NCBI RefSeq assembly: GCF_020520425.1
Contig: NC_079487.1
Coordinates: 134,950,385-135,014,384, forward strand
Direction of reading: 5' to 3'
Source of the DNA: Spinacia oleracea
Lineage: Eukaryota; Streptophyta; Magnoliopsida; Caryophyllales; Amaranthaceae
Length of the DNA stretch: 64,000 nt
Below the pieces are notes generated by a model, which worked only from the letters and a program-made list of their open reading frames with translations, had not been told where the DNA came from and ran no database searches. Within the stretch, counting starts at the first letter, position 1. The number at the start of each line of letters is the position of its first letter. A program made the position numbers and the translations under genes. Positions 1-13,238 of this stretch are shown in pieces.

Positions 1-1859
1 CTCATAACCTCGCGGCTAGAACACTAATTACTTATCCACTATGCTATAGCACATTGTATGTGGTCTTTTACATACTAATATAATAAAAGCGAATAAAATG
101 AAGAACAATTATTTTTAATAAAAAATACAGATTCAATTATAGTTTTCTTTATTGCAAACGACATAATTACTGTCATCCAAGTAATGACCGGGGCATCCCG
201 CATCCGGGCCTCAAAACTAGTTATTTATTATTTCTCTCCAACCATATTCCCCATTACCAATCATTTTATTTTTTCTCTTCCGTGTCCCTACCACATACTC
301 ACACCATCAATTTATTACAAAAAATAATTTGTCCACTATCTTTTCCCTGCAATAATGATTTCATTCACTTACCCCACTGCATTATATAAATACTAAATCC
401 AACTCAGACTTCTAAAACTACGTGCCGTCAAACCGATACACTTATTAAAAATGGTGAGGGTAGCTTCTACTTGATGAGAAAAGTAAAAACTTCAAAAAAG
501 AAAGAACCAAAGCCCTAATATTGATTTAAAATACACCTTGATTGATGCGACTTTGCTTGTTTATTTTAATGGAGCTCAAGATCTCAGGCTTTAAGCAATA
601 AGTAGATGCAATAACTTGAGATCTTAGGCATAATATGTTGAGAACAACAATTGCCTTTTCAAGATCATTTTCTAAAAAATTGGCAGAAGATAACATAATG
701 ATCTCACACATAACGCATTCATTCCCACCTGATTTAATACCAAGCCCTCAAACCTGACTAAACATAACATAATGACCACACACATAACACAATCACTCCA
801 ACCTGATTTAATAGCAAGCCCTCAACCCCTTACTTTTTATTAAGTGTATATAAACCTTCAAAGGTGCTCATAGAAAATGCAAATGTCTTCAACAAGACTT
901 CAGCCTTAAGCATGATACGGAGGGATATGTGAAATTCAGATGTCCATAGCGTGATAGCGTTGTGCATCTCGTCCTGCTATTTTAAATCAGTGTATGCGTA
1001 CCAATGAACGGTCAATGCCATAAGATTTCCATTGCTCCCAGGTCATCTAGATTCTAATCAGAACTTCTCTGTTAAATAATAGGAATAAATTAGCTCTTAG
1101 ATAAACCTATGCACTAGTGCACTACCATCCCGCAATCCATACTCTGAAAGGTCCCTTGAGCTCACATACAGAGAACTATTATGCCCTACCCCATACAAAT
1201 TGGCCAAATCAGTGAACCATGTTATCAACATTTTCTTATTTGTCTATTCTTCTAGCTCGACATTACTTTTCACTTTCTCTGACACATCAGTTTTCAATAT
1301 TTAATAATAGCCTACCCATACAAGTTCATCGTGCTCTTTCTTATTTAACTTTATTATAATGTATATGATGGAGTCAAATATTATGGATATATTGCAGACC
1401 TTGTATGCACTAATCTCGCAGGACTATTCTTACATTTAGCCCTGTTTGGTAGGGGTTAATAAATGGCGAGAATGTCAATGAATTGTATGAAATTTTAAAC
1501 GAAATATATCAAGTTAATGTCGGTGATAATTTAACTCTGCTCTCAAATACATGTTTCCTGACATAAGTTCCCATAGTACTCGTCAACATTTTATGCACGG
1601 TATTGAGTATAGAAATTTATGAAGTAAAACACATAATTGGAGATGGAATTGTAATACAATGGAATTTTTCTTGCAAAATTACACGCAAAATCATTACCAT
1701 CATTTATCTTTTTCTACCTAAAAGACAGTTTAGTTATTGCAAGAACAAAAATCTATGCATATAGATGAAGTAACTAACATTAGTACTCGACATGTCAAAA
1801 CAGGCCTTATGGAAGTATTTGATTTAACCAACTTTAAAGAAGAATCACAGACTGACTAC

Positions 1860-3179
1860 CTTCAAACGATTTGAGAGATCTTTGAACCCTTGTACAAGTT
1901 GAGGCCATAAGCGCTCCCGATTTGTACTGTCCATGCCCTCAAGTTTTCCCATCGCCTCAGCCCACATTATCTACCGCCACCGAGAGATCACAACCTCAAA
2001 GTTACATTCTGTGCTCCAATAGAAAGCATATACTAAAAGAAAAAAGATACATCCCGCTATAAATATTAAACCACGTAACATATTGAAGAACTTACATCTG
2101 ATACCCCAGGTGGCTTAACCTTTAATTGCGGATCCATCACACTGAATAGCAAATGCTGAAACACCAACAAGAACATTTACCATTGCCATGTCAAAGCAAA
2201 AAAAGATATGTATGTGCACAAAAGATTATTGTTTATGTAACAAAGGCAATAGACAACCATGGTTTGATATACATATTGGTAACATGGTATATGGGTACAT
2301 CTTTTGATATTTTCAATTTCAATACATCAGTATATAATGTCAGCACTCATTCAAATATGTGAAAGTTTGATAAATCCCTCTTTTTAAGCAACTCAAGCTC
2401 ACACTAAATGTTTTCCTGTACATTCCAGCCTCAATTGGATACCTAAATACGACAACATTACATTCCTTGATAATACTGGATGTAACACAAAATAAAGGCA
2501 GCACGTAATAAGGATTTTCTCCATCTGCAGATCAAAATTTAAAGCAATTTCATATGGAGTTTTTTTGGCGGGAAACTAACCTTAAATGCATACTTCGTAT
2601 TTCCAGGTTCGTCCTTGTAAGCATCAACAATAGTCTAAATGATAAAAAAAAAAAACAATCAAAATTATAAACTTAGAAATCAAATTAATCACAAACTAAA
2701 TACAAAACAATTAAGAAAATCGAAAAATTAGGGTTTCAAAATGCTATAAATTGCTATCAAAGAAGTAGGGAGACCTGAATGTCACGCTCGGCAAGGGAAA
2801 AAGGTAATGGAGCGACAGGAGCCATTTGAGTGGTGAGCTGCTGAACACCGGAAAGATTGAACGGCGTCATTTGCTGCGGCTGTTGTTGCTGTTGCTGTTG
2901 TTGAAGTGGAGATTGAAACAAAGTCGAATTGAAGCCGAATCCGGTACTCGGCTGCTGCGAAAACGGCGTCGTTTGCTGCTGCTGCTGAGTATTCTGTGCG
3001 AAAGGAGAGGGAGTATTGAAGATAGAAGATCCGAGAAAAGGCGATGATGGAGTGCCGAAACCTGGCGTCGACGGAGCCGCTCCGAAAGCTGGGGTTGTCG
3101 AGGGAGTTCCGAACGCCGAGGTTGACGACGGTGTTCCGAACGACGGAGTTCCGAAGCCGGAATTAGATGCTCCGAACAT
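1860..3179 (-). CDS. NUP54: Nucleoporin NUP54, 5' part (continues past left edge)
   Basis: Four coding exons are visible: 3179-2775, 2634-2581, 2155-2096 and 1970-1860, all phase 0 with GT-AG borders. The first encodes about 135 residues rich in FG and FGTPS repeats plus glutamine runs, typical of an FG nucleoporin that lines the nuclear pore channel with NUP62 and NUP58. It ends in a conserved segment (PFSLAERDIQ) that continues in frame into TIVDAYKDEPGNTKYAFK, then a HLLFSV block, then IMWAEAMGKLEGMDS and RLWPQLVQGFKDL, which match the start of the conserved plant NUP54 domain. The C-terminal coiled-coil half of the family is not found in 1-1859. Either a long intron separates it and it lies beyond the window, or the gene is truncated. 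The start ATG at 3179 opens with MFGAS, as expected for an FG nucleoporin. Confidence 0.93.
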
Positions 3180-3401
3180 TTTGGCGGAGATTAGAGAGAG
3201 GGGAGAAGAGAGTGGAAATTTGGGAAATGACTTTTGGGGGTTTTGGGGAAGAAGGGTTTTCCTGATTTTGGAGGGGAGTTTTGTTTGAGTAATGTCTTAT
3301 TTTCAGAAATATTTTCAATTGAGTAAACTTTTTCCGAGCATTGACTTTGTTTTCGGCCAATTTTCCAACTTTCCTTACTAAATTGCGTATTTATCTATAT
3401 A

Positions 3402-4010
3402 CTCCCTCTACACTTACTTTTTCCGGCCGTATTTATTCACAACTTCTTACTTATAATGGGAAATATTGTATACCAGAGTAAAAGTTGACTAAAAATGCTT
3501 AAAAGTTACATTTATATATGTAAAAGTTATCTATTTTTTAATGATAAATTTTTTCATTTGAATAAAAATTATTTCTTCAAAATCACTAATAATGTATAAA
3601 TTAATCATTTAACCATTTAAAATGTTTATCTATCAACTTTTTAATTTTATAATATAAAAGTTACAGAAAAATAGGTTAAAGTTACAAAAAACTGCATAAA
3701 AGTTATCTTGGTGTACAATAAATTTATTGTACACCTCGTGCGCGCAAGACCTTTTGGTATTTATTTAAGAGATACTCTGTAATTTATCAACACCACCCTC
3801 TAATTAATTTATCAACACCACCCTCTAATTAATACTCGTAATCTATTTACAACCCATCCACACCCTCCATCCCCTAAAATGACATGGTACCCACTTATTT
3901 TACTTATTAAATATACTCAACCCCACTTGTTTTATTACTTTATTTCATTCAATTGTTTTTCTTAATACCCGTGCCCGACCAAGTGTATCTCTTAAATAAA
4001 TACGGAGGGG
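3402..4010. mobile_element. Stowaway-like MITE, enlarged by a nested repeat
   Basis: The ends are CTCCCTC on the left and GGAGGGG on the right, flanked by TA on both sides (3400-3401, 4011-4012). The subterminal motif TTCCGGCCGTATTTATT and the right-hand GTATCTCTTAAATAAATACGG are typical of Tc1/mariner-derived Stowaway elements. The element is about twice the usual length because another AT-rich repeat (about 3458-3755) sits inside it. No coding capacity. Confidence 0.65.
3458..3755 (+). repeat. Interspersed AT-rich repeat, family A, copy 1
   Basis: This roughly 300-bp repeat has internal AAAAGTTA motifs, a near-palindromic GTGTACAATAAATTTATTG near its right end and a terminal GCAAGACCTTTTGG. 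Two other copies lie in this window (about 12940-13238 and 45290-46620). No coding capacity is visible and I could not assign a superfamily. Confidence 0.6.
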
Positions 4011-4199
4011 TATAACTTTGATCGTAATTATCTCTAAATATTTATCTCAAAAAAAAATTAACTCTAACCAAAATTATAAAATTTATTATTACAAAATCAT
4101 ATGGAGTATAATGAAAGAACGATTTCCCTACAAATAGCTAAATCGTAAACTAATTCCCAATTTGCATTGGGTTTAAAAACTAATTCTCATGGTACCGTC

Positions 4200-4515
4200 C
4201 ATGGAGAATCGGGTAAGAACTTTGTATGATTTTTAAAAAAAAATCAACATAAAACCGCTAAAGGTATTAGCGGTTCATATATTAGACCCGCTAACACCAA
4301 TAGCGGTTTATATTAAAGAACCGCTACCACTGTTAGCGGTTCATATTACGTATTTGGTACCGGTTTAACATAGAGAACCGCTACCACTGTTAGTTGTTCT
4401 TTAGAATAAACTGCTACCACAGTTAGTGGTTCTAATATATGAACCGCTAATACCGTTAGCGGTTTTACGTTGAATTTTTTTTTAAAAAATATATATACGA
4501 AACTCTTAACCGCCA
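4200..4515. repeat. Fold-back element built from AACCGCTA...TAGCGGTT hairpins
   Basis: Five or six short self-complementary units of the type AACCGCTAACACTGTTAGCGGTT-like lie in series, spaced by ATAT-rich linkers. The whole segment is also a long inverted repeat: about 4230-4290 is nearly the reverse complement of 4425-4490, including the flanking T/A runs. An RNA read through it would form a branched hairpin. It lies between the NUP54 start and the F-box gene terminus, with no coding potential. Confidence 0.7.
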
Positions 4516-4951
4516 ACGTTAGTACCTGAAGTCATGAATAATGACAAAATTAAAAGTGTTACAACTTTTAAACGGATGAAATGTAATTTTCTTGTTGAAA
4601 GGATCAAGTAGCAATATCGGGAACCTAAACATCAACGTCTAATTATTATTTTGTTAAATCAAAACTAAAAAAAAAGGACGTATTTTGCGATTGCGAGTAA
4701 CAAAGCCTGGCTTTTGTGACACCTTAGTCAGGGTTACTAAAACGATGAGCAAAGATGAGCACTTCTTAGTACGGGTCGGGGTAAGGGAAATTGCAATACG
4801 TTGTATAGAATTTGTATCAGATTAGCTTATTTACACCATAACATTAAAAAACACACGAAATCTATAACTGATCCAAAGCAAAGATCGAAAGGGTTAAGTC
4901 ATAATACATGATACACACATTGATTACATCGAACATTCAGACGTTAATCAA

Positions 4952-5283
4952 GAACACTGAAGATACAAACTTGAAAGCAACTAGTACAAGAGTACAAACA
5001 AGTACGATGAGATAAGTGATAAAGATTAAGGCTGGCAATCTCTAACCCGACTCGAACCTGACCTGAAGTTACTAAAAGAAACCCAAACCCGATCTGAACA
5101 GAACCCGAATGAACACTGAAGATACACCGAAGCTACAAACCTGAAACAACTAGTACAAGTGTACAACAAGTACGATGAGACAAGTGATAAAGATGAGGGC
5201 TGACAATCCCTGACCCGACTCGAATCTGACCTGAAATTACTATAAAGAAAAAACTAAACCCGATCTGAACAGATCCCGAATGA
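4952..5283. repeat. Imperfect tandem duplication, about 160 bp x 2
   Basis: Copy 1 (4952-5110) and copy 2 (5111-5283) both contain GAACACTGAAGATACA, ACTAGTACAAG, AGTACGATGAGA, TGATAAAGAT and a GACCCGA-rich tail. The tail resembles degenerate (GACCCGAA)n sequence common at plant transposon ends. Confidence 0.7.
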
Positions 5284-5465
5284 CCTAAAATCGACCCGAT
5301 TTGACCCATTCTCATATTTTGTACTAATATAATATTTCTGATATTTTTGACACACCGAAATCGACCCCAAACCAAACCCGAACTTGACCCATTTATCCGA
5401 ATTGACACCCTACTGCGACAAAGAAAAACATGCTAAGCAGGAAATGGCAAACTCCTACGTACCCG

Positions 5466-7483
5466 TCAAGCCTTCATAGTCACGCTATACAAGCACGAGC
5501 CGGAGGGCTTGATATCAGTGGTCTTCCACTCCGACCCCGGGGCTGCCTCGGGATCATACAATAGTGTCTTATACCCCGGCTCATCCTTAAGCGAGAACAG
5601 CAAAAGCTTACCATCAAGTATACCAAATCTAAACCCGATACTCAAACTCCCAGTTACCGGAACCGGAACCATCTTCCACGAACCGTCTTCAGGGTTAAAT
5701 ATAGCTAACTTCCTTTGATTCTTCCATTCGATACAAAACAGCTTTTCTCCTACCACAGCATGAGCAGTAACCATAACACACCCGTTCTTCATCTCGCACC
5801 AAGTTTGGTTATCTGGGTCGTACACATCGACAAACTTTGAGTGTCCGATAGTGAAGCTCGACCTCCCACCCATAACGTACAGCTTCCCCTCAAACGCGCA
5901 GGCGAAACAACCCCACCTTGGGCGGCGAAGGGACTCTATCAAAGTCCACTTGTCAGTATCAGGATTGTACACCTCAGCACTGCACAGAGACTCGCCGTCT
6001 GCTCCATAGCCTCCCACGGCATAGATCATCCCGCCAACTTCAGCACACGCAAAATCATAACGTGCGACGTTCATATCTGACAGCTTGCTCCAGCTGAAAT
6101 TATGAACATCACAAAGGGTTATCGACTAAGGGTTTCCCTGAACTTAACACAATTCTAGGAATAGGTAAAGAATAAGCATCAAGCGCATAAAATATCACAC
6201 AACATCAATTTAACACATTTCTAGGAAGAGAAAGAGACATGAAGCACATACAAAGTATTTCCTGAGAGAAAAAAAAAAAAAAAGAAAAAAAGAAAGAAAA
6301 GAGCTAAACCCTCTATGCTCCTAACAGTGACATTGACATTCCATTTCTACAAATGATGATCTAATTAAGCCCATTTACATAAAAAGAGTGAGGAATATTA
6401 CTAATTGAAAGCACTCAAGATGGCACAATGTTGTACTTGTACATTCCATTGCATAATACACAATGTTGTACTTGTACATTCCATGGCATAATAGCTATTA
6501 GCTAGTATGGAGTAGTTATTTACGCACCACTGGCAAACTCGTATGAGTATAACCTGACACCTAATGGCCCGTTCGGTATCATTTTTTGTTTCCAATTTTC
6601 TTTTTCTACAAAACTGAAAACCAAATATGAAAACCACAAAAAGTAGTTTCCAGTTTTTTGCCAACATGATTACTATAGGTATGCCTGTTTTTTGGTTCAT
6701 GATTCAATCTAAATCATTTGACTTTCAAAACCAAAAACAGGGAACTGGCAGTTATGCAGAACGAGCCCTAACCTATCTGGATTAGTAAAAGAGATTTTTT
6801 TTCCCAGACACTTGCAAACTACATTTTCTGCAGTAGTAGTGAAAACTAGTGACAGCAGACTTTTTATAGCACAAATACTAATCAGCTTTGAACAAAGGGA
6901 CATGCTCAAACCATCAATTAACCAAAGCCACAAAAGAAAGATTAGCAAGTATCACATATTCGCAACCATAGACGTACCTATTGAGAGATGAATCATATTG
7001 GTAAACATCAGCTGTGGGAGATGACGCCCCTTCACAGACTGTACAACCAGCCATTACTAACAGCTTCCCGTGAAGAGCCACGACACCAAATGCCATCTTA
7101 AATTCACCAGGCATGGGTGGAAGAACCCGGTTCTTCTTACCGAAACAATCCAATACTTCCCACTGGTTCTCATTTCCCTCGTTGTCAATGGACAACAAAT
7201 AGAGCCATTCCTCAAGCAATCCAACTTGCTTTCTTATGGTATTGAACTCTTTACTTCGAATGAATGACCTCCATTGATTTGACACCGCACCCATTGAAGG
7301 GAAGGAAGTTCGAGGGACAAGCGCAAGGCATAGCTTCGCCACATCATCAGGTAGCCCCGGCAAAATAGGGACATAGCAATCATCTACAGCTCGAGACCTT
7401 GTCCCACGAGCGTCTTTGGAGTGATTTCCAAAACACATGTTTGATTTTGTTAACCTTTTCTTTTCACTAACAAAACCAGGCAT
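5466..7483 (-). CDS. F-box/kelch-repeat protein (At1g67480-like)
   Basis: Two coding exons, 7483-6978 and 6093-5466, join within a serine codon (AG|C) to give 377 aa. An F-box lies at about residues 41-85 (LPGLPDDVAK..., WRSFIRSKEF) and would bind SKP1 of an SCF ubiquitin ligase. A kelch propeller follows, with diglycine blades visible at about 196-197 (YAVGGYG) and 244-245 (YVMGGR). The protein would act as a substrate receptor, but its substrate is unknown. Length and wording match the plant family typified by At1g67480. The start is the ATG at 7483 (MPGFVSEKKR), which agrees with the family N-terminus; an in-frame GTG 11 codons upstream is not needed. The 884-bp intron carries a MITE (6565-6768). 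Confidence 0.95.
6565..6768 (-). mobile_element. PIF/Tourist-like MITE, family B, copy in F-box gene intron
   Basis: The ends are GGCCCGTTCGGTATC and, on the opposite strand, GGGCTCGTTCTGCATAA, flanked by TAA on both sides (6562-6564, 6769-6771). Internal sequence (AAAAAGTAGTTTCCAG, TTCATGATTCAATCTAAATC) is shared with the copy at 59812-60018 in the NMD3 promoter block. About 204 bp, noncoding. Confidence 0.65.
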
Positions 7484-9700
7484 CTTCCAAAATGACCGGT
7501 TAATCGGCCCTATCACTCAAAATCTAAGACCAGAATAAACTAAAACTATCAACAACAGCAGCTAAAGAAACTCGTGATACCCGTCACATATAGGGATTTT
7601 ACGCGACCAATGAATGAAAGAAGTAGCAGAAGAAATCAAAAGGAGTTTATGTACAGAAGACTTTCTATGTTTTGTCCAACCAAGGTCATTGGCCATGCCA
7701 GAAGTTTCACTTTTAAGATCTTCTGTTACTGTTCTGTTGAGATTAAAGCCACCGCTAATTGTTGCTGAGTTGTTTCTCCCCCCACACATTGCCCGATTAC
7801 CTATCATATGTTACAATTACAATCAGATCAATAACAGTTCGGGAAAAAGAATAGCATGCTGCAAATAAAAGTGATCATTTTTACTGTACTATAAATCCTT
7901 GATACAAATAGTGCAGACTGCAGAAGCTAAATAAAAGACTAGAAGGCAGGGGGTCAAATGAGTTAATGAGTCATAAGCAATGAATCAGAGCAAGTAATAC
8001 CAGTCAAGGCCATAGAACATAGCCAGAATTATCCTGCGGCGACTTCCATTATGTGGGAAGATCAACTGTAAAGAATCATACAGGGTCAAAATTGACAAGT
8101 TAACCAATTAAGATTTAACCAGCAATGAGCAAGACATGGATATTTCACGAAAAAACTCTATTCGAGTTCAGATAAGATCAGGTCAAATAAGTTGAATAGA
8201 ACGCACCCTAACAGAAGGTAAAATGTCATAGTAAATCTTCATGAGCAAGAGGTAATTAGAATCAAGTAAGAACACTAATGACATTTCTCCCTTTGTAAAT
8301 GTTAGGAGATCCTAGAATCATTCTTCAAAGATTTCAAATTAAGGCCTCTTTATAAGAGTCATGGTTCTTCTCTTCTTCCCATTGAACTATATAAGGCTAT
8401 AGTGTTGGACAGTTGAAATTTCACAATTTCCAAATGAAAACAATTACTAACATATAGTAACGTGCATAATGTGTATGTCAATTAGCTTAGTTAATAAAGT
8501 TTAGAGGCACCAACGCAAAACTCATGGATTGAATCTCGTCTACATCATTGGATGAAAAGGTAGTGGTGTTGTGGTCCTTGTGGTAGGTAGATTCAAAGCA
8601 AGAAAGTGAATAAACTAGCACATGGGGCAGTAAAGCATATTATAAGCAAAGATCTCAAGTGATATTCTAAAGTTACTAACCTTCCTAGCAACCACCTACC
8701 CCACTAACAGACATTTGAAAGAACCATACAAATCACAATTCTAATAACCAATTAATCAGTACATTGAAGATTTCTTCTTTTGGAATTGTAATATAAATAT
8801 ATAATAATTAAATTGAGATCCTTCCCTTTCTTTTTCTCTTTGTTTAACATAGAAAATCTGAAAATGTCCTGGCTTTTAGAAAGGGCAATCTAAATTATTC
8901 AAGGAAATTAGATCTGGGTGTATATTTAGACATCAAAATCATCAAACTAATTGCCCAAATGAGGCATTATATCATGATCCCATCAAAGAAATCATGAAAA
9001 GTATTATTGGATTCATACTTAAGGAATGAAGAAAATCATCAATGTATACTTAGACCTCAAAATTATCAAACTAATTGCCCGAATGAGGCATTATATCATG
9101 ATCCCATCAAACAAACCATGAAAAGTATGATTGGATTCATAATTAAGGGATGAAGAAAATCAGCAGGTCAATCAAGAAACAGTGGCAATTTGCACATTGG
9201 ATAAATTAGAACAAGAAAGTATAGTAATATGAATCAAGTGTGTACATGAGTATATGACTCCACCAAATAAGCAAACTCTACAAGTAGCAAATAAAAAAAG
9301 ATACAAACTTGCAATCAATGGCAATGGTTATTCAAACAATAGTTTCAACAGAAAATTAAGACACCCCAAAATGGCAAAACCCCATCAAAATAAATACAGA
9401 ATATAATTAGAAAAAATGAATAAAAACTATAAAAATTCAAAAATTAAACTAAAGGGGAGAAGAAAATATACCTGAAAATAATGGTAGGGTAGAGAAAGTG
9501 AGATAAATTTCCAGTGATTGATTTTTTTTTGAGGATAGGATAGATTGTGAAGGAAATGGGAATGTAAAGAAGAGATATGGAGTATGAATTTATAGAACCT
9601 CGAAAAAAGGAGTGGGGAATTATTTTAATTTTAGGAAAATGAAAAATAAAAATTAAAGAAAAGAGAGTGGGGCAGACATGGAAAAAAACTGGAAGAAGAT
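7484..9700 (-). other. Probable 5' leader and leader introns of the F-box/kelch gene
   Basis: No coding gene is visible here. On the minus strand a splice acceptor-like TCTTAG lies just upstream of the start codon, and donor-like CAG|GTATA (about 9472) and CTG|GTATTA (about 8004) could delimit noncoding exons. The true promoter may therefore be near 9500-9750. This is inference from splice motifs only. Confidence 0.3.
8921..9165. repeat. Tandem duplication, period about 122 bp
   Basis: Two copies (8921-9042, 9043-9165) share ATTGCCC(A/G)AATGAGGC, ATATCATGATCCCATCAAA and GGATTCATA. They lie in the presumed leader intron of the F-box gene. Confidence 0.75.
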
Positions 9701-12383
9701 AAAGTTTTGACATGGTCGATCGACACGTCAGGATGAGCAAGGACTATGAAGGAGGAGTAAGATTCTCGAGTCACATTACAGTGGACATTTTACGGTTTTG
9801 GTGGGAGAGATAGATGAGAATAAGATTGAGGGATGATGATTTTATGATATAGGTCATATTTTTATCTTATTACTTCTCGTTTTTAATAAGGGATTTAGGT
9901 GTTCTTTTTTGAAATAATAATAATTCATGGTCAATGTAATGAGGTATAAATAATGTTAATCATTAATGTTAATCATGAATGATCTGAGCGGCTCGTTTTT
10001 TAGGTAAAAGTATTAGAACGGTCTGATTTGACTCCTATCACTTAGGCTTAGTATAGTCCTAAATTTAATCTGGTCGGAAAATGTGCGGGTTTAGGTAGCC
10101 CTAAAAACTCAAGTTCATACCGAAAAAATCCATGTTGGCTAGATAAGCTAGACCCAATTTTGCAAGCTAGCTTGGACATGTTTTTTTTTTTTTTTGTTAA
10201 AGCATGACCTGAATTTAGATCACCTTAACTCTTGGAAATAGGATGGGTTTGTATGGATAATTTCTTTAGTTGTGATGTCATCTTTTTCAAACAAGAACAT
10301 GCATTATTGCCTATTTGCCTGATACTTTGTAAATTTCATGTTCGCGATTCTTCATCCATGTAGAAATTACTTTATTGTTATATGAGACCCAAAAGACTTT
10401 GTAATAGTACTACTTGTCTTTTTATTGGTGGTAATATAATATAATTAACTTAATTCTAAAATATTGTGGAGGTGCATGGTATTGTGCTTTGTTTCCTTAC
10501 CGGGTGAGAATAGCTCCAATGAAATTGTTGATTTCTAGCTATATCATGTAAAGATCTTTTATGTAAATGTAGCAACAAAAATCATGGAGAAACGTTTGCA
10601 ATGTGTAAAGTAAGTGAGTCCTTATTTTATGTTTTTGGGTAAACTAGATCAGGTAATTGAAGAAAACGATTGAAAATAGTCAAACTCTAAAAATATCAAA
10701 TTAATCATAACTTTGGTCAGTTAAACTAAAAATTTAACTCTAGAAAGTAAAGAAGGAAAGGTATGGATCGAGATAAGAGGAGGAGATTGATGAATGACCA
10801 AATGGTTGTTTTAAATTGTCTAAAACATATAAACATGAAAACAAATCAATAACAAACGGATCTTTAAAACTTACTAGTAATTAATGGTGAAATACAACAA
10901 GGTCTACCTCATATGTTTATCCATTTTTCTTACCACATCAACTCATCAAGTTGTATAAATATAATTAAACTACAAAGTAGCAATCGTTTAATTTAATTTA
11001 CATGCATAGAATTATTTAACACATCACACCCATAATCTTGTTAATTTCATTGACAAAGATTTATGGTTTGAATATTATTATACAACTATATAGAAGTAGA
11101 CAGGAATGTTCCATGATCTATAAAATACAAATAAATAACCAAGGAATGGACAAATTCTAAGATCAATCCAAGTTGGAGTACTATTGAACTTAGCTTTAAT
11201 TTCAAACAATTGCATCATAAAATAATATTCCATCATATATCAAATTGATGTGAATGTTTTGTGATTGATCAAGCTAGGATCAAATTTCACCAACCAAATT
11301 TAAGAATTGCATCATGCCTCCATGAAAATCCTAACCACATACAAGATACAACTCATGTGGTATAACAAATTAAAGATAATAATTAACTAATTATTTAAGG
11401 ATACTGATTTATGCAGCCGTTATGATTGTAAACAAACATTTAATACAGAGTATATCTTCTATATTAGAATTAATTTAGAAATGTATGTCAAAATTACGAG
11501 TCGGCGAAATATGTTTGATACCCCATATTAGCTATTGTTTTACTTTTAGAATTGTATATATCATTTTTAATTTATTAATATAAAAAGTAAATTAAGATTT
11601 TTTATTAATTAATATAAGTGATCTTTCATTTTATTTTATTTTTGTTTTTGGAAAATGAAGGCCACACGAAGAAGTATCAAATGGGGCCCACTACTTCATG
11701 CCGTTCCACGTGTATGATTAATCATCTTGTCTGATAATCTGAGTCGTCTGATTTTCTTGTCGTGGGATCACCATCGGTTGGGTTCATTTTCAAGTTTTCA
11801 ATTATTTAAGTTCCAAAATCTTTGGACTTAATTATGGGAAAATGATCGATAAAATCTGAGGAAATAATCATGAATCAATTTTTTTGGCCAACACATAATA
11901 AGGAAGGAAGACATGTACTCCGTATTGAACTCAAGAAGTTCTACATATCCATAATCCATTTAAGGGAGTATATTTTATCGGGTCAGTCACAGGTCACAGT
12001 CCAAATCCCTGTTTTTACAAAATTACTATGTATTAGTTGTACAAACTAAAAAATAGACATATAAATATTGTGATATATTGATTGAATGAACTTATATTTA
12101 ACAGGAGGTTGAGATTTCAAACATGTAGTCCCTCGTATATTAGTTTAGGGGTTTTGAATTCGAACCATGTATTGCTTTAGTGGGTGGACAACATTTGTAC
12201 ATAATTTTATGAATGAACGTCGTGTTTGTAAGATTCTTTTTTATTTTTATTTTGAAAGGATAGTGTGTAAGTAATTTAATTTGAAGTTGCAAGTTCAAGT
12301 GTTCTTCTTCTACTACTATATACTTCGTAAGTACGTTATGCTTTCGTCTGGCAATTTATTACCGAGTAGTTCGCAATTTAGAA

Positions 12384-12650
12384 GGTGGACCATGGTGCAC
12401 ATAGAGCATGGTGCACCTTAAGAACACTAGTATATAATGGAAAGAACATCTGGTTACGAGAAAAGAACATGAGTAATTTTTTTTATTTAGGTTTTTAATA
12501 AATAGTAAATTAATATATTATTTTTATAACAAAAAAGTGAAATATTATATCGCATGTTCTTTTATTGTAGTATCATGTTCTTTTGCTTATACACACGTGT
12601 TTTTATTGGTGCACCATGCTCTACGTACACCACGGTCCATAGTCCACGGG
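12384..12650. mobile_element. MITE with about 33-bp terminal inverted repeats
   Basis: The left end has GGACCATGGTGCACATAGAG; the right end reads as its imperfect reverse complement (GGTGCACCATGCTCTACGTA...GGTCC). The AT-rich core includes repeated AAGAACAT/ATGTTCTTTT arms, so the whole element folds back. No clear target duplication. Confidence 0.6.
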
Positions 12651-12939
12651 TTTCCGAATAGTTTGTTTTTGTAAATTCTTTTTTGACATATGTGTGGCAT
12701 TAGTATATTACCTATTATGAATAAAAGTTTTAACCTGTATGCAAATAGAAATACATATTTGTTAGTTGTTTCTATACGAAATGACTTGATTATTCAAAAT
12801 AAAGGTATTTTTTCTTTAAAATGTCAAATTGCAATGTTTTGGCAAACAAAAAATCGTAGATACATCAACCTTTTTTTCCCATCGTTTTACCACATTATTA
12901 GCAAGTTAAGTGACACAAGCTAAGTGAATTCACACATAT

Positions 12940-13238
12940 ATTCTTATTTAAAGGTGGTGTAAAATAAATATTATATATTAGAATAAAGTAAAATTAAAAT
13001 GTTTAAAAGTTATTTCAGTATAATGTGAAATTTATCTTTTTTTTATTGATAAAACAATTTTCTTTAATAAAAATTATCTTCTCAAAATCACTATATAATG
13101 TATAAAGATAACTACGTAATCCTTTAAACTGTTTATCCATTAAAAAAATTATATATATAATATAAAAGTTAAATAAAATATGTTAAAATTTTCCAAAAAT
13201 TGGATAAAAGTTAAGTTAGTACGTGCAAGGCCTTTTGA
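12940..13238 (+). repeat. Interspersed AT-rich repeat, family A, copy 2 (degenerate)
   Basis: It starts near TTCTTATTTAAAGGTGGTG, contains ATGTTTAAAAGTTA and CAAAATCACTATATAATG, and ends GTGCAAGGCCTTTTG, following the same order as copies 1 and 3. The palindrome near the right end is lost. Confidence 0.55.

Noticed and set aside
1438-1740. Possible MITE starting GCCCTGTTTGGTAGGGG
   Set aside because: Only one plausible end is visible; no matching inverted end or target duplication.
2826-3288. Plus-strand open frames antisense to NUP54 exon 1
   Set aside because: Shadows of the FG- and Gln-rich repeat composition; the minus frame continues through conserved splice junctions.
7484-7516. Upstream GTG start adding 11 residues to the F-box/kelch protein
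   Set aside because: Not a usual plant start; the ATG at 7483 gives the conserved MPGF N-terminus.
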